From Bin87 sp963666415 (GTDB lineage: Bacteria; Chloroflexota; Dehalococcoidia; Lucifugimonadales; UBA3495): a stretch of 64,000 nucleotides of DNA. How positions within the stretch are numbered: the stretch's first letter is position 1; each line of letters begins with the position of its first letter. Position numbers and translations under genes: made by a program. This document shows positions 8,499-16,897 of this stretch, piece after piece. The notes under the pieces were generated by a model. The model searched no databases, was not told the DNA's origin, and worked only from the letters and a program-made list of their open reading frames with translations. The stretch lies in NCBI GenBank assembly GCA_963666415.2, contig CAXXPD010000003.1, forward strand, positions 1,364,001 through 1,428,000. The letters run 5' to 3'.

Positions 8499-9008
8499 AT
8501 GTCAACTGACAATACCGCAAAACCCACCGACCACCTGACCCACCTGGCCGAAGACGGCAGCGCACGCATGGTTGACGTGGGCTGGAAACCGGTAACAGAC
8601 CGCATGGCAGAAGCGTGTGGCGACGTGGTGATGCAACCGGAAACCCTGGCCCTGATCCGCGACGGGTTGATGAAAAAGGGCGACGTGCTGACCATCGCCC
8701 AACTGGCTGGCATCATGGGTGCCAAGCGCACTGCAGAACTGATTCCGCTCTGCCATCCGTTGCCGTTGAACAAGGTCGATGTTGAATTGAACCTTGACGA
8801 GGAGGGGAGCCGGGTTCGTGTCACCGCCACGGCAACCACCTCAGGCAAAACCGGTGTGGAGATGGAGGCCCTAACCGCAGTGTCGGTGGCCGCACTAACC
8901 GTTTACGATATGTGCAAGGCGGTGGACCGCGCGGTGCGGATTGATGGCATTCGCCTGCTCCGCAAAACCGGTGGCCAGTCCGGAGACGTTGACCTCACCG
9001 ACCATTAG
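8499..9008 (+). CDS. moaC: Cyclic pyranopterin monophosphate synthase MoaC
   Basis: Converts the MoaA product into cyclic pyranopterin monophosphate. The 169-residue protein carries LIPLCHPLPLNKVDVEL and GVEMEALTAVSVAALTVYDMCKA, the two best conserved MoaC blocks with the active-site histidine, lysine and aspartate. The ATG at 8499 gives MSTDNTAKPT, a normal MoaC length; the upstream in-frame extension overlaps moaA and was rejected. The stop overlaps the end of the convergent unknown gene by four bases. Confidence 0.97.
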   Translation: MSTDNTAKPTDHLTHLAEDGSARMVDVGWKPVTDRMAEACGDVVMQPETLALIRDGLMKKGDVLTIAQLAGIMGAKRTAELIPLCHPLPLNKVDVELNLDEEGSRVRVTATATTSGKTGVEMEALTAVSVAALTVYDMCKAVDRAVRIDGIRLLRKTGGQSGDVDLTDH

Positions 9009-9397
9009 CGACGTGAACCGCGCCGGCGCAACTCGGCGGACAACGTTCGGATCGCCGAAATCAGGTATATCAGGCGTTCTTCCGGTAATAAGTCCAGCGG
9101 TTTGAATTCCTCTACCTGGTCGACTTCCAAAACTCCGACTACGCCCGGAATCGCGGCAACGTCCAACTCGGCAATCGACCCGTCCGGCGTTACCACTACG
9201 CAACCGTGATCTGCGGTCGGTAACAATGCCGGTTCAACTTCCACTGCTTGGATGGTAGTCATCCCCAGGAACGCCGGGAACGGGTCAAGCTGTCGGCACA
9301 ACCCGTCCAAAATTACCTCCAGGCTGTCAATGGAAGCAGCCAATACGTCCTCAGCTTCGGAAGCTGGATCGATGTGTTCGTGTGTACCGTAGACCAT
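9005..9397 (-). CDS. Hypothetical protein, 130 residues
   Basis: I do not recognise this family. The protein is acidic, soluble and without signal peptide or membrane segment. A central part reads CVVVTPDGSIAELDV and a C-terminal helix-rich part EERLIYLISAIRTLSAELRRRG. Codon use and the tight convergence with moaC (four-base overlap) suggest a real gene. It stands alone between moaC and a tRNA gene. Confidence 0.6.
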   Translation of the reverse strand: MVYGTHEHIDPASEAEDVLAASIDSLEVILDGLCRQLDPFPAFLGMTTIQAVEVEPALLPTADHGCVVVTPDGSIAELDVAAIPGVVGVLEVDQVEEFKPLDLLPEERLIYLISAIRTLSAELRRRGSRR

Positions 9398-9439
9398 GAA
9401 AAATGGGTTTTGTAGTGGCGCTGGCGGGCAGGATTACAA

Positions 9440-9469
9440 TTGACAATCCGTCGTGAAGGGCTTTACCAT
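9440..9469 (+). promoter_or_regulatory. Probable promoter of the tRNA-Met gene
   Basis: A consensus TTGACA (9440-9445) is followed after 18 bases by TACCAT (9464-9469). Transcription would begin about 40 bases before the tRNA. The -10 box is imperfect. Confidence 0.5.
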
Positions 9470-9514
9470 ATTACGCGTGTGCAGCGCTGACGGCTGGTCG
9501 GCGACACGCCGGTT

Positions 9515-9589
9515 GGCGACGTAGCTCAGAGGCAGAGCGGGCGCTTCATAAGCGCTAGGTCGTTGGTTCGAATCCATCCGTCGCCACCA
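9515..9589 (+). tRNA. tRNA-Met (CAT anticodon)
   Basis: A full cloverleaf can be drawn: seven-pair acceptor GGCGACG/CGTCGCC, D stem GCTC/GAGC, anticodon stem GGCGC/GCGCT around TTCATAA, T loop TTCGAAT, and an encoded CCA. The T stem has one T-T mismatch. The paired first base argues against the initiator. tRNA-Ile with a lysidine-modified CAT cannot be excluded. Confidence 0.93.
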
Positions 9590-9636
9590 CATTAGTTAAC
9601 CAGTAATTTGGGCCGGAGGACACCTATAAAATCAGA

Positions 9637-9664
9637 GGGCCGGGTCTGTATGACCCGGCCTTTG
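9637..9664. terminator. Rho-independent terminator
   Basis: A nine-pair GC-rich stem, GGCCGGGTC/GACCCGGCC, with loop TGTAT is followed by TTT on the plus strand and, on the minus strand, by TCTGATTTT. It can stop the tRNA transcript and also the convergent PAC2 gene. Confidence 0.8.
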
Positions 9665-9686
9665 CTTAGTACTTTATGTCCGGTGA

Positions 9687-10598
9687 TTATTCCTCGCGTT
9701 CTTCCAGATCACCGCCCAACTCGCTGAGGAATTGTTCTATCTCAGGCGACAGGGAAACCCGCTCCGCAGCAGTTCCGGTCTCGGCGGATTCGGTGGGTTC
9801 AGCCTCATTGGAATCGTAGTAGGCTTCCATTTGCTGAATCAGGCCATGCAACTCGGAGTTGCGCTCGATGGCGGAATTCAACTCGCGGTACTGCCGTTGA
9901 CCACGGCGAACGGGCGCCAGGTCCGAAGGGATGTCCGTATACACGGATGACAGGGCTTCCAGCATCCGTGCCGTGCCGTTAAAGTCTTCATCCAGTTGCA
10001 CGTATTGCGGCAAATGCACCATGAAGTTGATGGCTTCCACCCCCATCTCGTCGATGCCGTCGGAAACCAGGTTCATGATCGTGGTTGGCCCTTGGTAAGT
10101 GCTCTGACGTAGCTTGAGGTTGGGCACCGGGCGGAGCTGTGTAACTGAACCCAGAGAACCGGTTACCAGCAACGGCCGGGTATGAGGAACGGCGTCGTAC
10201 ATCGCCCCCAGGCGGCAATATCGCTTCACGCCGAAGGTCTCCACAATCTTCAGAATGGAGTCCGTGTATTCCTCGCTGTTGGCGTGGGGCTCGCGCAGGT
10301 GGAAGAACAGGTAGTCGGGCCCATTCTCGGTGACTGCGTACCGGATAACGCTGTTCGGGATGCGAACCTGACGCTTGTCGTCGACCAGGCGCATACTGGG
10401 ACGGTAACGGGTGAAATCAAAAAACTCGCCAGGCCGATGTAGGCGTCCCAATTCCTTGGAACCCAGGAATCGTTCAAGCCTGGTCAACGTCAGTGTTCCA
10501 ACGCTTCCTACATCCACCCAGGGACGAATCATCGCGAAAACGTGAGGATCGCGGAGTTCTGGCAAAGGTTCCGGTAACTCAAATGCACCAATTTTCAT
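9687..10598 (-). CDS. PAC2 (proteasome assembly chaperone-like) family protein
   Basis: The 303-residue protein resembles the PAC2 family of ATP-grasp-adjacent and proteasome-chaperone-like proteins common in Actinobacteria and Chloroflexota; the biochemical role in bacteria is unknown. Family-like parts are RPWVDVGSVGTLTLTRLERFLG near the N-terminus, RYCRLGAMYDAVPHTRPLLVTGS and a central GPTTIMNLV..MGVEAINFMVHLPQYV. The last 50 residues are acidic and low-complexity. It stands alone, with a terminator downstream. Confidence 0.72.
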   Translation of the reverse strand: MKIGAFELPEPLPELRDPHVFAMIRPWVDVGSVGTLTLTRLERFLGSKELGRLHRPGEFFDFTRYRPSMRLVDDKRQVRIPNSVIRYAVTENGPDYLFFHLREPHANSEEYTDSILKIVETFGVKRYCRLGAMYDAVPHTRPLLVTGSLGSVTQLRPVPNLKLRQSTYQGPTTIMNLVSDGIDEMGVEAINFMVHLPQYVQLDEDFNGTARMLEALSSVYTDIPSDLAPVRRGQRQYRELNSAIERNSELHGLIQQMEAYYDSNEAEPTESAETGTAAERVSLSPEIEQFLSELGGDLEEREE

Positions 10599-10828
10599 AG
10601 TGCCATTATCTTGACAGACCCGGCGCCAAAATTCAAGAAGCGCAGATTACGCCGGCCAGTAAATGTCCAGATGGCGTTCTTGTTTCCGATGCCGCGATGA
10701 AGCAATCCCCTTTTTTGGGCGATTACCGTACCGTGCAGCGCACGACTGCGATCGCCCGTAATTGTTCAGGCCTGAGGGGAAGTGAGCAGTTGTCGGCAGG
10801 CGGTGAGGGGGTTGAAGCCTTGTACGCG

Positions 10829-12263
10829 CTAGGTGCCGAAGATTGAGGCCAGCGTCATCTTGGTGTTAGTGGCCGCTGCAGAGCGTGTGCCACCGCTGAT
10901 TTTACGGCTGATTACCACCGGTCGCAGGCTGCGCTCGGCGGCGTTGTTGTCCGGCGGGACTTCCGGTTCAGCCACAAAGAGGAAGAGTTCCTTGATGTGG
11001 TTCTCCATGCGTCGGCACAGCCTGGTTGGGGGGCCGATGGGTCATCCTGGTAGGTACGGCAGAGGGCCAGCAGGCGCTGTTCCAGGGCCAGTTGGGCGGT
11101 GGCCGTTGCTGCTCTGGCCGTTGCTGCTCTGGCCGTTGCTGCTCTGGCCGTTGCTGCTCTGGCCGTTGCTGCTCTGGCCGTTGCTGCTCTGGCCGTTGCT
11201 GCTCTGGCCGTTGCTGCTCTGGCCGTTGCTGCTCTGGCCGTTGCTGCTCTGGCCGTTGCTGCTCTGGCCGTTGCTGCTCTGAAGGATGGGTGAAGGCGGT
11301 CGCCTGACGGTAGAGTTGGTGGATGGCGTCAGCCCATTGGGCCAGCCGGTCATCATCGGGGTAGAGTGCGCGCAGGTCGTGGATGTCCCGCAACAGGTGG
11401 GCCCAACAGCGTTGCTTGGGGCCGTCGTAATGGTGATAGGCGGCGTAGAAGTCGCTGACCAGCACGCCAGCGAACTGATCGCCCAGGACCTCATCCACCA
11501 CGGCCTTGCCGCGGCCCCGACGCAGGAAGTAGCGCTCGGTGGGGGTGCTGAAGGTCCACACGTAGCCGTTGTGTCCGTCCTCACGCCAGCCGGTCTCATC
11601 GGCATGGACCACCGGACTGCCTCGGATGCGTTCCAGAATGCCCGTCAGTTCAGCCTGGGCCTTGCGAGCCACCCTTTGCGTGGCGTCCACGATGGCTCCC
11701 AGGCTGAGGCGCAACCCATGCACGGTGTCCAGGTACCACTGGATGGTGCGGAAAGGCAGCCTGGCCTCCTCCCGCAGGGCGGCAATCAGGCTGATCAGGT
11801 TGACCCCCAGACGTTGCTTGCCCATCACCATGTTCTCCAGTTGCGCGGTGGGCGTACAACAGCGTTGGCACTGTGGGCAGGTGCGGGCGATATAAGCGTG
11901 CTCGGTTACCTGCCCCGGAATCCGGGGCAGGTCAATCACTTCCCGAGTGCGCTGGGTCCAGCCACCGGACAGCTGGGTTCCGCAGTCGGGACACTGTTCC
12001 ACCACGTGTTCCACCCGCTGGGTGGGCGTCATGCGGGTGCGAGCAAAGCCGTGGGGCCGAGGCTTGCGTGGTTTCTTGGGCTGGGCCGGCTGCTGCTCGG
12101 CTTTGGGCTTCAGACCGGGCATCCTGCGGGTGCCGCCCAATTTGTCCCGCCCTTCCAACTGGGCGATCCGTTTCTCCAGGCTCTCGATGATGGCCTGTTG
12201 CCTCTCAATGATGGCAATCAGCACATCCCGGTCCGCAGTGCTGAGGTCGATTTCCGCATCCAT
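10829..12263 (-). pseudogene. IS66-family transposase (TnpC type), two frameshifts
   Basis: From the ATG at 12263 (MDAEIDLSTADRDV) the protein shows the N-terminal coiled coil, zinc-binding CPDC and CPQCQRCC, and two of the DDE acidic residues in VHADETGWR and LVSDFYAAYHHY. After AFTHPS the frame runs through twelve EQQRP repeats and then leaves the family frame. The next family segment, TAQLALEQRLLAL, is in a second frame. After a run of six C (11030-11035 on the plus strand) the last part, RRMENHIKELFLFVAEPEVP with NNAAERSLRPVV holding the catalytic glutamate, is in a third frame ending at 10829. As read here it cannot make a full transposase. Confidence 0.88.
11101..11280. repeat. Perfect 15-base tandem repeat, 12 copies
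   Basis: Twelve identical copies of GGCCGTTGCTGCTCT lie end to end inside the IS66 transposase gene. In the transposase frame they encode EQQRP twelve times. Since 15 is a multiple of three, copy-number change alone would not shift the frame. There are no spacers, so it is not a CRISPR array. Confidence 0.97.
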
Positions 12264-12480
12264 CCCAGATATATGACATAACCACCTCCCCCAGCTCCAG
12301 CGATTCCCGACCAACCTTCGGCCAATTCACCTCTCCAAGTCTGAACTGTTACGATCGCCCAGTGGTGGTTGAATGCGTGCCTCGGTTAACCTACAATACT
12401 TCGCGTCAATGCCATCTGTGTTGCGTAGCGGGATTCGCTAATCCATCGGCGCCACCTGCGCCCGACCCCGGAGGAGCCTA

Positions 12481-13671
12481 ATGATTACCACTTTTGATAG
12501 TCTGTATGCCGGCCATGTGGATATGGTCAATGTCGGATATGGCGGCATCGCGGTCAACGACCGCTCCTACTCGGACGAGGTGCTGGCCTCTGCCTTTGAC
12601 AAGGGTGTGGCTATAGCCCAGACCATGGACAAATACGGGTACGATACCTTCTGGATGGCCGAGCATCATTTTCAGCCGGAAGGTTACGAGTGCATTCCCA
12701 ATCTGCTGATGTTCATAGTCCATCTGGCGCACCTGACTGAGCGGCTGAGGTTCGGCTGCGGCTTCAACATTGCTCCCATGTGGCACCCCCTTCGCCTGGC
12801 CGAGGACTTCGCAACCGCCGACTGGCTCACCAATGGCCGCGTTACCTTTGGAGTGGGGAGGGGTTATCACACCCGAGAAGTGGAGACCTTTGGGTCCCCG
12901 TTGATGGATCAAGCCGGTAACCGCGAGCTCTTCGAAGAGCAGGTGCAGGTCATATTCAAGGCTTTCAACGAACGCTCCTTCTCCCACCACAGCAAGTATT
13001 TCGACATCCCTCCGCAGGTACCCTATCGGGGTTACGAACTGGAAGAAATCACACTGGTGCCGCGACCGAAGACGTTGCCGGTGGAGTGCTGGCAACCCAT
13101 CCAGGGTGGCACCGGGCGGGCCCTCGAGTTCATGGCCAGCATGGGTATCAAGGGAGTGATCGGCGGTGGTTCATCTGAGGGCGGCGCGATGGACGGCATC
13201 ATGCACGCCTATCGCGATGCGCTGGTGCGGAACGGCAAACCCGATGCTGAGTTGGGCGAGGACCTGGCCGTTGGATTCCACTTCCACATCGCCAATTCAG
13301 TGGAGGAGGCAGCCCGCCAGGCGGGTGGCTACTACGAAGAAAACCTCAAGATGTTTGGCCCGTTGCGCTTGACACGCGGATTGACCGAACAGCAGATCCT
13401 CGACATCAGCAATCCGGAACTGGCGCCGAACGCCGGACTGCCGCGAATTGAAGACGCCATCGCCAACGGCAGCGTACTCGCCGGCACACCCGAAATGATT
13501 ATTGAGAAATTGAAGAGCGTGGAAGAGAGTTTCCCGGGTCTGGCACGCGTGCAGGTTGGACAACCGGTTGGAACACCGCAGACAGTCATATTGGAACAGC
13601 TCCAGCGGTTCGCCGAAGAGGTAATGCCCGCCTTCAAAAAGGTCGAGATGTTGGTGCCGGCCGACAACTAG
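12481..13671 (+). CDS. LLM-class flavin-dependent oxidoreductase
   Basis: A luciferase-like monooxygenase that would use reduced FMN (or F420) to oxidise an unidentified substrate. The 396 residues show the family TIM-barrel signatures YDTFWMAEHHFQPEGYE, RLRFGCGFNIAPMWHPLRLAEDFA and GRVTFGVGRGYHTREVE. The start has an excellent GGAGGAG ribosome-binding site seven bases upstream. It is monocistronic, bounded by the IS66 element upstream and a large hairpin downstream. It is one of three such enzymes in this window. Confidence 0.9.
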   Translation: MITTFDSLYAGHVDMVNVGYGGIAVNDRSYSDEVLASAFDKGVAIAQTMDKYGYDTFWMAEHHFQPEGYECIPNLLMFIVHLAHLTERLRFGCGFNIAPMWHPLRLAEDFATADWLTNGRVTFGVGRGYHTREVETFGSPLMDQAGNRELFEEQVQVIFKAFNERSFSHHSKYFDIPPQVPYRGYELEEITLVPRPKTLPVECWQPIQGGTGRALEFMASMGIKGVIGGGSSEGGAMDGIMHAYRDALVRNGKPDAELGEDLAVGFHFHIANSVEEAARQAGGYYEENLKMFGPLRLTRGLTEQQILDISNPELAPNAGLPRIEDAIANGSVLAGTPEMIIEKLKSVEESFPGLARVQVGQPVGTPQTVILEQLQRFAEEVMPAFKKVEMLVPADN

Positions 13672-13712
13672 CCGGTATCAATTCCGCAACCACAAACACC
13701 TCGCGACGACTC

Positions 13713-13755
13713 CCGCGGACGGAACGCCGGCCCTGGCCGGTGCAACCGTCCGCGG
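13713..13755. terminator. Long GC hairpin, probable terminator
   Basis: The arms CCGCGGACGG and CCGTCCGCGG (13713-13722, 13746-13755) are perfectly complementary over ten bases and enclose a second stem GCCGGCC/GGCCGGT. It follows the flavoprotein stop by 42 bases. The T-run after it is weak (TTCAATTT), so it may instead be a structured RNA. Confidence 0.5.
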
Positions 13756-14017
13756 TTCAATTTAACCGGACTGGGCAACTGGGAAATCTACCCAACCACA
13801 TTCGGATTTCGTGGCCGCAAAGCAGTGACAATCCAGTTGAGACAAATTACTACAGCGACTGATATTCTGGTAATACCAACCTGCGAGAGGGAGCGAGAAT
13901 CATGCCCGAAGTCACGCACTTTGCCAATGGAACCCCATCCTGGGCCGACCTGATGTTGTTGTTGTCCAGCGATTCTGTCCTATTAAATGAAAAGCGAAAA
14001 TGATGCTCCTATAGATG

Positions 14018-15094
14018 TCAAGCCGCACTGGGGACTACCTTGGCCGAATCCTGCAGAAAGGAGAAGACCTCGCGAGCAACATAGCGTTTGAGACAACGGA
14101 TGACTTCGGTCTTGCTCATTCCCTCGCCGGTGCGACGGAGCATGTATGCCTTGGTCCGGCAATCATGACGAAGCCGGACCACAACGATGCGATAGAGAGC
14201 CGCATTGGCCTGACGGTCGCCACCGCGGTTCAGCCGATGTCGGTTGGTCTTGCCAGAGGAAGCAGGTATCGGGTTCACCCCGCACAGCGCGGTGAAGGCG
14301 GCCTCGGAGTGGAGGCGTTCCGGGTTATTCCCGGCAGTGATCAGGAGTGTCGCGGCGGTGTCGGGTCCTATGCCGAAGACACTGACCAGGGCTGGCGCTG
14401 CCGTCAGGGTGAGCCGTTCCAGCTCGGTCTTCAGGTCGTGGATCTCCTTGCTGAGCTGATAGTAGCGGCCAGCCAACGAGCGAAGAGCATACTTGGCCGC
14501 CGCCGTGGGATCGTCCAGGCGACTGATACGGAAGCTCTTGCACCGCGTGGCGAGGGCGCCGGAGGCGAGACCAGCGAGGGTTTCGCGAAGCTCGGCCGGG
14601 GCCGTGACAACCAGAGCCTTCATCTGGTTGATGGCCTGGGTGCGAGCCTTGACGGCCGAGTCCTTGGTGCTCTTAAGCATGCGAATCATTTCGACTTCGC
14701 CCTCACCTGACTTGGGAGTGGCGTCGGCTACTCCGGCCAGTACCGCGCGTGCTGCCATCTCCGCATCGGTGGGGTCGCTCTTCCCCTTCCGATAGCGGAC
14801 TGATCGGTCAGGTCGATTGACCTCGACGACGGTATAGCCACGGCCGCTCAGGAATCGGGAAACGCCGGCGCCGTAGGAACCCGTGCCTTCGATCCCGAAC
14901 TTGAGAATCTCTCCTAAGCTCCGGGACCAACGTTCGAGATCCGTATACCCGAACGTAGTCGCTGGCGCGCGGCGCTCGGCAAGGCGGACACCTTGCCGGT
15001 CAATGGCCACCGCCACATGCTCGTCTTGGTGAGTGTCCACTCCGATGACCACCTGAACTGTACGACTGCCTTCGTGACCGGCGACGCTTATCAT
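14018..15094 (-). CDS. IS110-family transposase (recombinase)
   Basis: A DEDD-type recombinase that works with a bridge RNA. The 358 residues begin with the RuvC-like domain (VQVVIGVDTHQDEHVAVAID, with later EGTGSYG and KSDPTDAEMAAR acidic residues). They end with the transposase_20 domain (ALVSVFGIGPDTAATLLI, AFTALCGVNPIPASSGKT, catalytic-serine region). The ATG at 15094 has AGGAGG six bases upstream. The gene looks intact. Confidence 0.93.
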   Translation of the reverse strand: MISVAGHEGSRTVQVVIGVDTHQDEHVAVAIDRQGVRLAERRAPATTFGYTDLERWSRSLGEILKFGIEGTGSYGAGVSRFLSGRGYTVVEVNRPDRSVRYRKGKSDPTDAEMAARAVLAGVADATPKSGEGEVEMIRMLKSTKDSAVKARTQAINQMKALVVTAPAELRETLAGLASGALATRCKSFRISRLDDPTAAAKYALRSLAGRYYQLSKEIHDLKTELERLTLTAAPALVSVFGIGPDTAATLLITAGNNPERLHSEAAFTALCGVNPIPASSGKTNRHRLNRGGDRQANAALYRIVVVRLRHDCRTKAYMLRRTGEGMSKTEVIRCLKRYVAREVFSFLQDSAKVVPSAA

Positions 15095-15285
15095 TGCTAC
15101 CTCCTGAGGGATGAGGCCGAGGATGGCACGCCAGCCAGGTGAGCGGACACGACTGCGATGGGGCTTGAGGCCAGGCTCCTATAAGGTCACTGCTCGCCAA
15201 GGCGGTTGGTACCGTCTGGGCCATCGTGGGATCGGGCCGACAGATCATTTTGAAGGCATCTTAGCCAGTCCATTTGTGGGTCAGA
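15095..15285 (-). ncRNA. Putative bridge RNA region of the IS110 element
   Basis: In IS110-group elements the non-coding left end, just upstream of the recombinase gene, encodes a bridge RNA of about 150-200 bases with donor and target loops. Here about 190 bases upstream of the transposase have no coding capacity, several short complementary stretches, and a segment (CTTATAGGAGCC) resembling the element's 3' boundary (TCTATAGGAGCA). No folding was computed and the 5' limit is a guess. Confidence 0.4.
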
Positions 15286-15328
15286 CCCGAGCCGAAATGG
15301 CCTGGACTCATCATCGCAGTCCGTTTGG

Positions 15329-16897
15329 TTAGTTGGCGACGGTTGCGGATTTGCGTAGCGCTTTCAGCTTGGCTTGCTCCTGGGCGCTGAGCTTCTTGGT
15401 GGGCGGTTGCTCGGCGTAAGCGTACTTACGCACGGTGTCTCGTGCGATCCCGAGTTCCTTGGCGATGGCCCGCAGGGACAGACCTTTCAGCCTGGCCTGC
15501 TGGATCGCCTTCCACCGGGCCTTCTGGGTTGGCGTCGGTGTACGCTCCCAGGGGTTCAGGGTCTTGCTGGCAGGGTCTCTTTCGACAGTAGCCTTGACTG
15601 CGGCCTCGTCGATACGCACTGGTTCCAGGGCGGCCAGACGCCGTTGCTGGGACTTGCTGATGTGGTGATCCCCCACGTTGCTGACGATGCGCTTGAGTTC
15701 AGGGCCTGGCGACCAGGAGTGGACCGAGGCCCACAGCGCGCCCATGCGCGGCGGTGGTTCCTGCGTGGCCACGGTATGGCCCTGATACTGGACGATGAGT
15801 TCGCCGTCGGGGCGTTCCAGCACCTCCACCCGCAGGCCGGCGTAGCTGGGACGTTCCCGATCCGGCAGCAGTTGCAGGACCCGCCAGTGGTACTTTACCG
15901 TGTTGTCCCGGGCGACCTTGCGGGTGTGCTTGAAGCACAGGATCTCAGACAGGCAAAGTTCCGGCGACACTGGACGGTAGGCGGCTTCCGGATGCTCTGG
16001 CTGCACGGCGAAGCGGGCGTTGCAGCGAGGCAGGAAGTCCCGCAGCACCGCCGTGGCCTGGCCAATAGTCCTGGCGTCCGCCAGGCGCAGTTCGGTGACC
16101 AGTCGGTCCTGGAAGGTCTCCGCCATGCGTTCCACCCGGCCCTTGGCCTGGGGTGAGCGGGCGAAGATCTGCCGGATCCCCAATTCCTGCAGGCCACGGG
16201 TGAACTGGGTGGCTTCCGCCGCGGTCTCCGGCTGGCGGGCGTTGTGCTTGAAGACGGCATGGCGATCGCTGTACAGCGCCAGGGGAATGCCCCAGCGCTG
16301 GATCAGGCCATCCAACAGCATGAAGTAGCCTCGGGTGTCTTCGCCGGTGCGGAAGACGGCGTTGGCCACCGTGCCGGTGGCGTCGTCCACGGCCAGCAGC
16401 AGGGCGAATTTGGGTCCCCGGTCCTCCAACCAGGCGTGATGGCTGCCGTCCAATTGCACCAGCATCCCCGCCTGGGGCATTCGCTGGCGGCGGAAACGGT
16501 GTTGCGGTGAGCGCCGGCTGCGGGGACTGCCGATGCCCGCCCGGGTCAGAATACGCCGCACCGTGGGTCGGCTGAGGTCGATGCCCTCCCGCTCGCTCAG
16601 CAGCTCGGTGAAGTGGGTATGGTTGGCGCCCTCATAGTGCTGGGTGGCCAGCTCAACCACGGCGGCAGCCTGAGCGGGCGGGAGGGCGTTGTGGGGACGG
16701 CGGCCGCGGTTACCGTGGGCGAGGGCGGCGGCACCTTGCTCGCGGTAGCCGGCCAACATCCGGCGGGCGTGTCCCTCACTCACCCCCAAAAACTCGGCGG
16801 CCTGGGCGATGGGCGCCTGGTATTCCAAAACGGAGTTCAACACGTGGAGTCTGGCTTGTTCTCGTTGGTTCAATGTCACATCCTTCATGGGTGACAT
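15329..16897 (-). CDS. ISNCY/IS1202-like DDE (rve-fold) transposase
   Basis: The 522-residue protein has an N-terminal helix-turn-helix (AQAAEFLGVSEGHARRMLAGY) and a second HTH-like region. The integrase core shows DDE-type residues in QLDGSHHAWLEDRG, ALYSDRHAVF and QAKGRVERMAETF. A C-terminal basic segment carries another HTH (LSLRAIAKELGIARDTVRKYA). This arrangement matches ISNCY/IS1202-type transposases. A second possible start, MKDVTL, lies three codons in. The frame is intact. Confidence 0.88.
   Translation of the reverse strand: MSPMKDVTLNQREQARLHVLNSVLEYQAPIAQAAEFLGVSEGHARRMLAGYREQGAAALAHGNRGRRPHNALPPAQAAAVVELATQHYEGANHTHFTELLSEREGIDLSRPTVRRILTRAGIGSPRSRRSPQHRFRRQRMPQAGMLVQLDGSHHAWLEDRGPKFALLLAVDDATGTVANAVFRTGEDTRGYFMLLDGLIQRWGIPLALYSDRHAVFKHNARQPETAAEATQFTRGLQELGIRQIFARSPQAKGRVERMAETFQDRLVTELRLADARTIGQATAVLRDFLPRCNARFAVQPEHPEAAYRPVSPELCLSEILCFKHTRKVARDNTVKYHWRVLQLLPDRERPSYAGLRVEVLERPDGELIVQYQGHTVATQEPPPRMGALWASVHSWSPGPELKRIVSNVGDHHISKSQQRRLAALEPVRIDEAAVKATVERDPASKTLNPWERTPTPTQKARWKAIQQARLKGLSLRAIAKELGIARDTVRKYAYAEQPPTKKLSAQEQAKLKALRKSATVAN

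Larger units (their letters stand above)
10758..12352 (-). mobile_element. IS66-family insertion sequence with intact ends
   Basis: The 1595-base element begins GTAATTGTTCAG and ends with the inverse of GTAACAGTTCAG. It is bounded by a perfect 8-base direct repeat GATCGCCC (10750-10757 and 12353-12360), the IS66-family duplication length. It holds one transposase gene and no tnpA or tnpB, as in the ISBst12 subgroup. The intact duplication implies a fairly recent insertion, yet the transposase frame is broken. It lies between the PAC2 gene and an LLM flavoprotein gene. Confidence 0.92.
14000..15285 (-). mobile_element. IS110-family insertion sequence (approximate ends)
   Basis: The element lies between the left terminal repeat of the ISNCY element and the ISNCY transposase gene. 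IS110 elements lack inverted repeats and make little or no target duplication, so I cannot fix the ends exactly; they fall near 14000 and 15285. On the minus strand the string TATAGGAGC occurs near the 3' end (about 13999-14010) and again in the non-coding 5' region (about 15174-15185). This is consistent with guide pairing by a bridge RNA. Confidence 0.7.

Noticed and set aside
9515..9589. Initiator tRNA-fMet
   Set aside because: The first acceptor pair is a normal G-C and the anticodon stem lacks the three G-C pairs of initiators.
11101..11280. CRISPR-like array
   Set aside because: Units are 15 bases, contiguous and without spacers, and they lie in a transposase gene. No cas gene is near.
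10833..11307. Leucine/tryptophan-rich or cysteine-rich repeat proteins on the plus strand
   Set aside because: They are read-through of the 15-base repeat in frames opposite to the IS66 transposase.
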